A stretch of 7,013 bases of DNA from Hydrogenophaga sp. (GTDB taxonomy: Bacteria > Pseudomonadota > Gammaproteobacteria > Burkholderiales > Burkholderiaceae_C), in contig JAGXRS010000129.1 in NCBI GenBank assembly GCA_018335615.1, forward strand, positions 1 to 7,013, given 5' to 3'. Position numbers and translations under genes: made by a program. Every line of letters starts with the position of its first letter. Position 1 is the stretch's first letter. This document shows positions 5,446 to 7,013 of the stretch, one piece after another. The notes under the pieces were generated by a model that saw only the letters and a list, made by a program, of their open reading frames with translations, did not search any database and had not been told where the DNA came from.

Positions 5446-6558
5446 TCAGTGCGCGATGGAAAACACCAGCCGCATCAGGTCCGACTGCCGCCGGGCGCCG
5501 GTTTTCCCGAAGATGCTGCGCAACTGGGTGCGCACCGTGGCAACGCCCACCGCGCGCTGCTGGGCCACTGTTTCCGGGGTCAGGCCGGCACAGAGGGCGT
5601 CCACCAGGTCCAGCTCGGCCGTGCTGAGCTGGTACAAGCTGCGCATGAGCGAGCGAACGTCGGTTGCGCTGCGGCCCTCGCGGAACAGGAACGCCACCGC
5701 CGCCGCCCGTGAACCCCGGGGCGTTGAGGGCGGTGGTGGCGCGAGCCGGGCCACCACGCCCTGCCCGACCGGGCCCCACAGGCGGACCGAGCGCGAGAGC
5801 CGGGCATCGAAGCGGTAGGTGGAGCAGGCGTGGATCGCCTGTTCCAGCGCCGCGTTCAGGGCGGCTTCCTGCGCCCGCAGGCGCCCCTGCACCACCAGAC
5901 GAAGACGGGCGTCCGCGAACAGGCTGTCGGCGGCCGGGTTGCTCAGCAAGATCTGTCGATCAACGGCCAGCACCACCACCGGCATGGACAGCCGTTCCAG
6001 CGCCAGCGCGGCCGGGTTCTGCACGGCCACCCCCAGGCGGTGGCGGACCTCCATGGCCTCGATGAAATGCGGCGCGATCTCGTTCAACGGCACCCGCTGC
6101 TCCTGCGAGAAGGGGTCGGACCGCACCGGGCGGTAGAAACACAGGGCGGTCAGCGGCTGGCCGGGGGTGAGGCCGTCGTTGAGCACCACGCCGAGGTTGC
6201 GCCCGATGTCGCACGGCACCAGGTAGTCGGCAAACATGCGGCTGCGCCGCATCTCCTGCTCGGGCACCAGCCCATCCGTCTGCCAGGCAAAGCCCGTCTT
6301 CAGGGTCCCGTGGCGCCGCAACAGGGCCTGGTACCAGAGGTCGACCGTGGAAACCTCGGTCAGGAACTGCCGCACCACCGGCTCCGGCAGGCCGTGGGAC
6401 ACGCACAGGCCGCCGTCGGACTCGCGCTGGTACGTGGTGAACAGAAAGCTGCCGGATGCACCCATCAGCGCCGCTGAGCGGCCGATGACGTCCTGCCACG
6501 GACGGTCGCCCAAGGCCGCCGCGTAGATGTCGCGTACAAGACCCGAATCGGTGGTCAT
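5446..6558 (-). CDS. LuxR-type helix-turn-helix transcriptional regulator
   Basis: The 370-residue protein ends in a LuxR/FixJ-type DNA-binding domain (about 309-366): LSTAELDLVDALCAGLTPETVA, then the recognition helix region VATVRTQLRSIFGKTGARRQSDLMRL. The preceding ~300 residues show no acyl-homoserine-lactone-binding signature or phosphoacceptor receiver pattern that I can see. A PAS-like segment may lie at about 186-255 (LSMPVVVLAVDRQILLSNPAADSLF), a form common in standalone sensory LuxR regulators. The signal is unknown. The ATG at 6558 was chosen because the protein reads as a globular domain from there and AAGGG lies close upstream. The longer in-frame ATG at 6780 adds 74 residues of low-complexity-like sequence over the intergenic repeats and is unlikely. 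Divergent from the lipoprotein gene, so it may control that promoter. It converges on the metallo-hydrolase gene; the 100-base gap (5346-5445) holds only a weak CGCCG/CGGCG hairpin (5353-5366). Confidence 0.88.
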   Translation of the reverse strand: MTTDSGLVRDIYAAALGDRPWQDVIGRSAALMGASGSFLFTTYQRESDGGLCVSHGLPEPVVRQFLTEVSTVDLWYQALLRRHGTLKTGFAWQTDGLVPEQEMRRSRMFADYLVPCDIGRNLGVVLNDGLTPGQPLTALCFYRPVRSDPFSQEQRVPLNEIAPHFIEAMEVRHRLGVAVQNPAALALERLSMPVVVLAVDRQILLSNPAADSLFADARLRLVVQGRLRAQEAALNAALEQAIHACSTYRFDARLSRSVRLWGPVGQGVVARLAPPPPSTPRGSRAAAVAFLFREGRSATDVRSLMRSLYQLSTAELDLVDALCAGLTPETVAQQRAVGVATVRTQLRSIFGKTGARRQSDLMRLVFSIAH

Positions 6559-6689
6559 CGCCCTTGCCCCCCCGCAGTGGCACGTGGTTCGATTGATCGG
6601 GCATCTTCCCGCGCCCCTGGCCAGCGTTGCGTAACTCGAGGTATCCGGTTGCACGCCGTGTTTCAAAGCGGCTGCTCCACGCTGCGCGG

Positions 6690-6712
6690 GACTCCACCAG
6701 ATGGTGGATGTC
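6690..6712. repeat. Inverted repeat GAC-TCCACC-AGAT-GGTGGA-T-GTC
   Basis: The core arms TCCACC (6693-6698) and GGTGGA (6703-6708) are perfect with a 4-base loop. They extend to GAC/GTC with one bulged T (6709), giving nine paired positions. It sits in the divergent LuxR-regulator/lipoprotein region, 67 bases before the lipoprotein ATG. It could be an operator or a leader hairpin. Confidence 0.4.
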
Positions 6713-6734
6713 GGTGATGAAACGGGTGTGCACC

Positions 6735-6751
6735 ATGTCCTGACCGGACAT
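6735..6751. promoter_or_regulatory. Candidate operator: ATGTCC-TGACC-GGACAT palindrome
   Basis: The perfect 6-bp arms are separated by 5 bases, and the right arm overlaps the first copy of a direct repeat ACCGGAC (6743-6749 and 6757-6763, 14 bases apart). The site ends 13 bases before the AGGAGG of the lipoprotein gene. The symmetry and position suggest binding of a dimeric regulator, possibly the divergent LuxR-type protein. It is not a recognised lux box, and the link is inference. Confidence 0.4.
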
Positions 6752-6764
6752 TCAGCACCGGACC

Positions 6765-6770
6765 AGGAGG
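6765..6770 (+). promoter_or_regulatory. Perfect Shine-Dalgarno AGGAGG for the lipoprotein gene
   Basis: AGGAGG lies 8 bases before the ATG at 6779. It is the strongest ribosome binding site in the window and decides that start over the internal ATG at 6902, which would otherwise look like the natural beginning of the signal peptide. Confidence 0.75.
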
Positions 6771-6778
6771 TTGTCATC

Positions 6779-7013
6779 ATGGCATTTCAAGCGCCCGCAT
6801 CAGCTTCAACCCGACCCAGCCGCCTGTTGCGTTGGCACAGGTGGCACGCGGTGATCACCAGCCCCTCGCAGAGGCTTCGCGGAGCGGCTTCGGGTTCGCC
6901 GATGCACCGGGCCTGGGGCGCCCTTCTGTTGCTGGGCGCACTGGCCGGCTGTGGCGGCAGTGGCTCGACGCCCGCGCCCGACGCCCCCCGTGTGACCCTG
7001 AGCGGCACCGCCG
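6779..7013 (+). CDS. Probable lipoprotein, N-terminal part (runs off right edge)
   Basis: The first 78 codons are visible. Residues 42-59 read MHRAWGALLLLGALAGCG, a lipoprotein signal peptide with a short charged start, a Leu/Ala-rich core and the lipobox LAGC. Cys58 would be the lipidated residue. A flexible Gly/Ser/Thr/Pro linker follows (GGSGSTPAPDAP), then VTLSGTA, which could open an Ig-like or carboxypeptidase-regulatory-like domain, though too little is present to say. The strong Shine-Dalgarno favours the ATG at 6779, which puts 41 Arg/Ser/Ala-rich residues before the signal peptide. If the ATG at 6902 is used, the signal peptide has a normal length. The gene is divergent from the LuxR-type regulator and likely under its control or that of the shared repeats. 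I do not recognise the protein beyond its export signal. Confidence 0.75.
   Translation, partial: MAFQAPASASTRPSRLLRWHRWHAVITSPSQRLRGAASGSPMHRAWGALLLLGALAGCGGSGSTPAPDAPRVTLSGTA

Noticed and set aside
4675..5712. 345-codon plus-strand frame over the metallo-hydrolase and beyond
   Set aside because: It is a Ser/Arg/Pro-rich shadow of the metallo-beta-lactamase-fold gene and then of the antisense regulator, and contains no metal-ligand motifs.

Overview
The window is about 70% G+C, densely coding, and free of tRNA, rRNA, insertion sequences and CRISPR. The protein set and composition suggest a chromosomal segment of a betaproteobacterium, most likely Burkholderiales/Comamonadaceae (Hydrogenophaga- or Acidovorax-like). 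The taxonomic call is inference from gene content and composition only.

Left part (1-1880, minus strand): read in the transcription direction, a small FMN-type split-barrel protein of the pyridoxamine-phosphate-oxidase-like stress group (1880-1374) is followed by a type III polyketide synthase (1327-269). Then comes a class I SAM-dependent methyltransferase that runs off the left edge (243-1). The last two look like the start of a small specialised-metabolite operon making a methylated polyketide or phenolic lipid. A GC-rich hairpin directly after the split-barrel gene may separate it from the polyketide genes.

Middle (2110-5345, plus strand): a membrane-anchored SGNH/GDSL hydrolase stands divergently from the split-barrel gene. 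After a 145-base gap holding a terminator-like hairpin and a foldable leader come three closely spaced genes. They encode a bacterial release-factor-like protein of the baeRF family 3, an HPF/RaiA-type ribosome hibernation protein, and a glyoxalase-II-like metallo-beta-lactamase-fold hydrolase. The first two together suggest a ribosome stress, rescue or hibernation module; this is the most interesting part of the window.

Right part (5446-7013): a LuxR-type regulator on the minus strand converges on the hydrolase and is divergent from a lipoprotein gene cut by the right edge. Their shared 220-base intergenic region holds two inverted repeats and a direct repeat that could be operators, plus a perfect Shine-Dalgarno sequence for the lipoprotein.

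Most other long open frames, including a 454-codon one antisense to the polyketide synthase, are shadows of real genes in GC-rich DNA.
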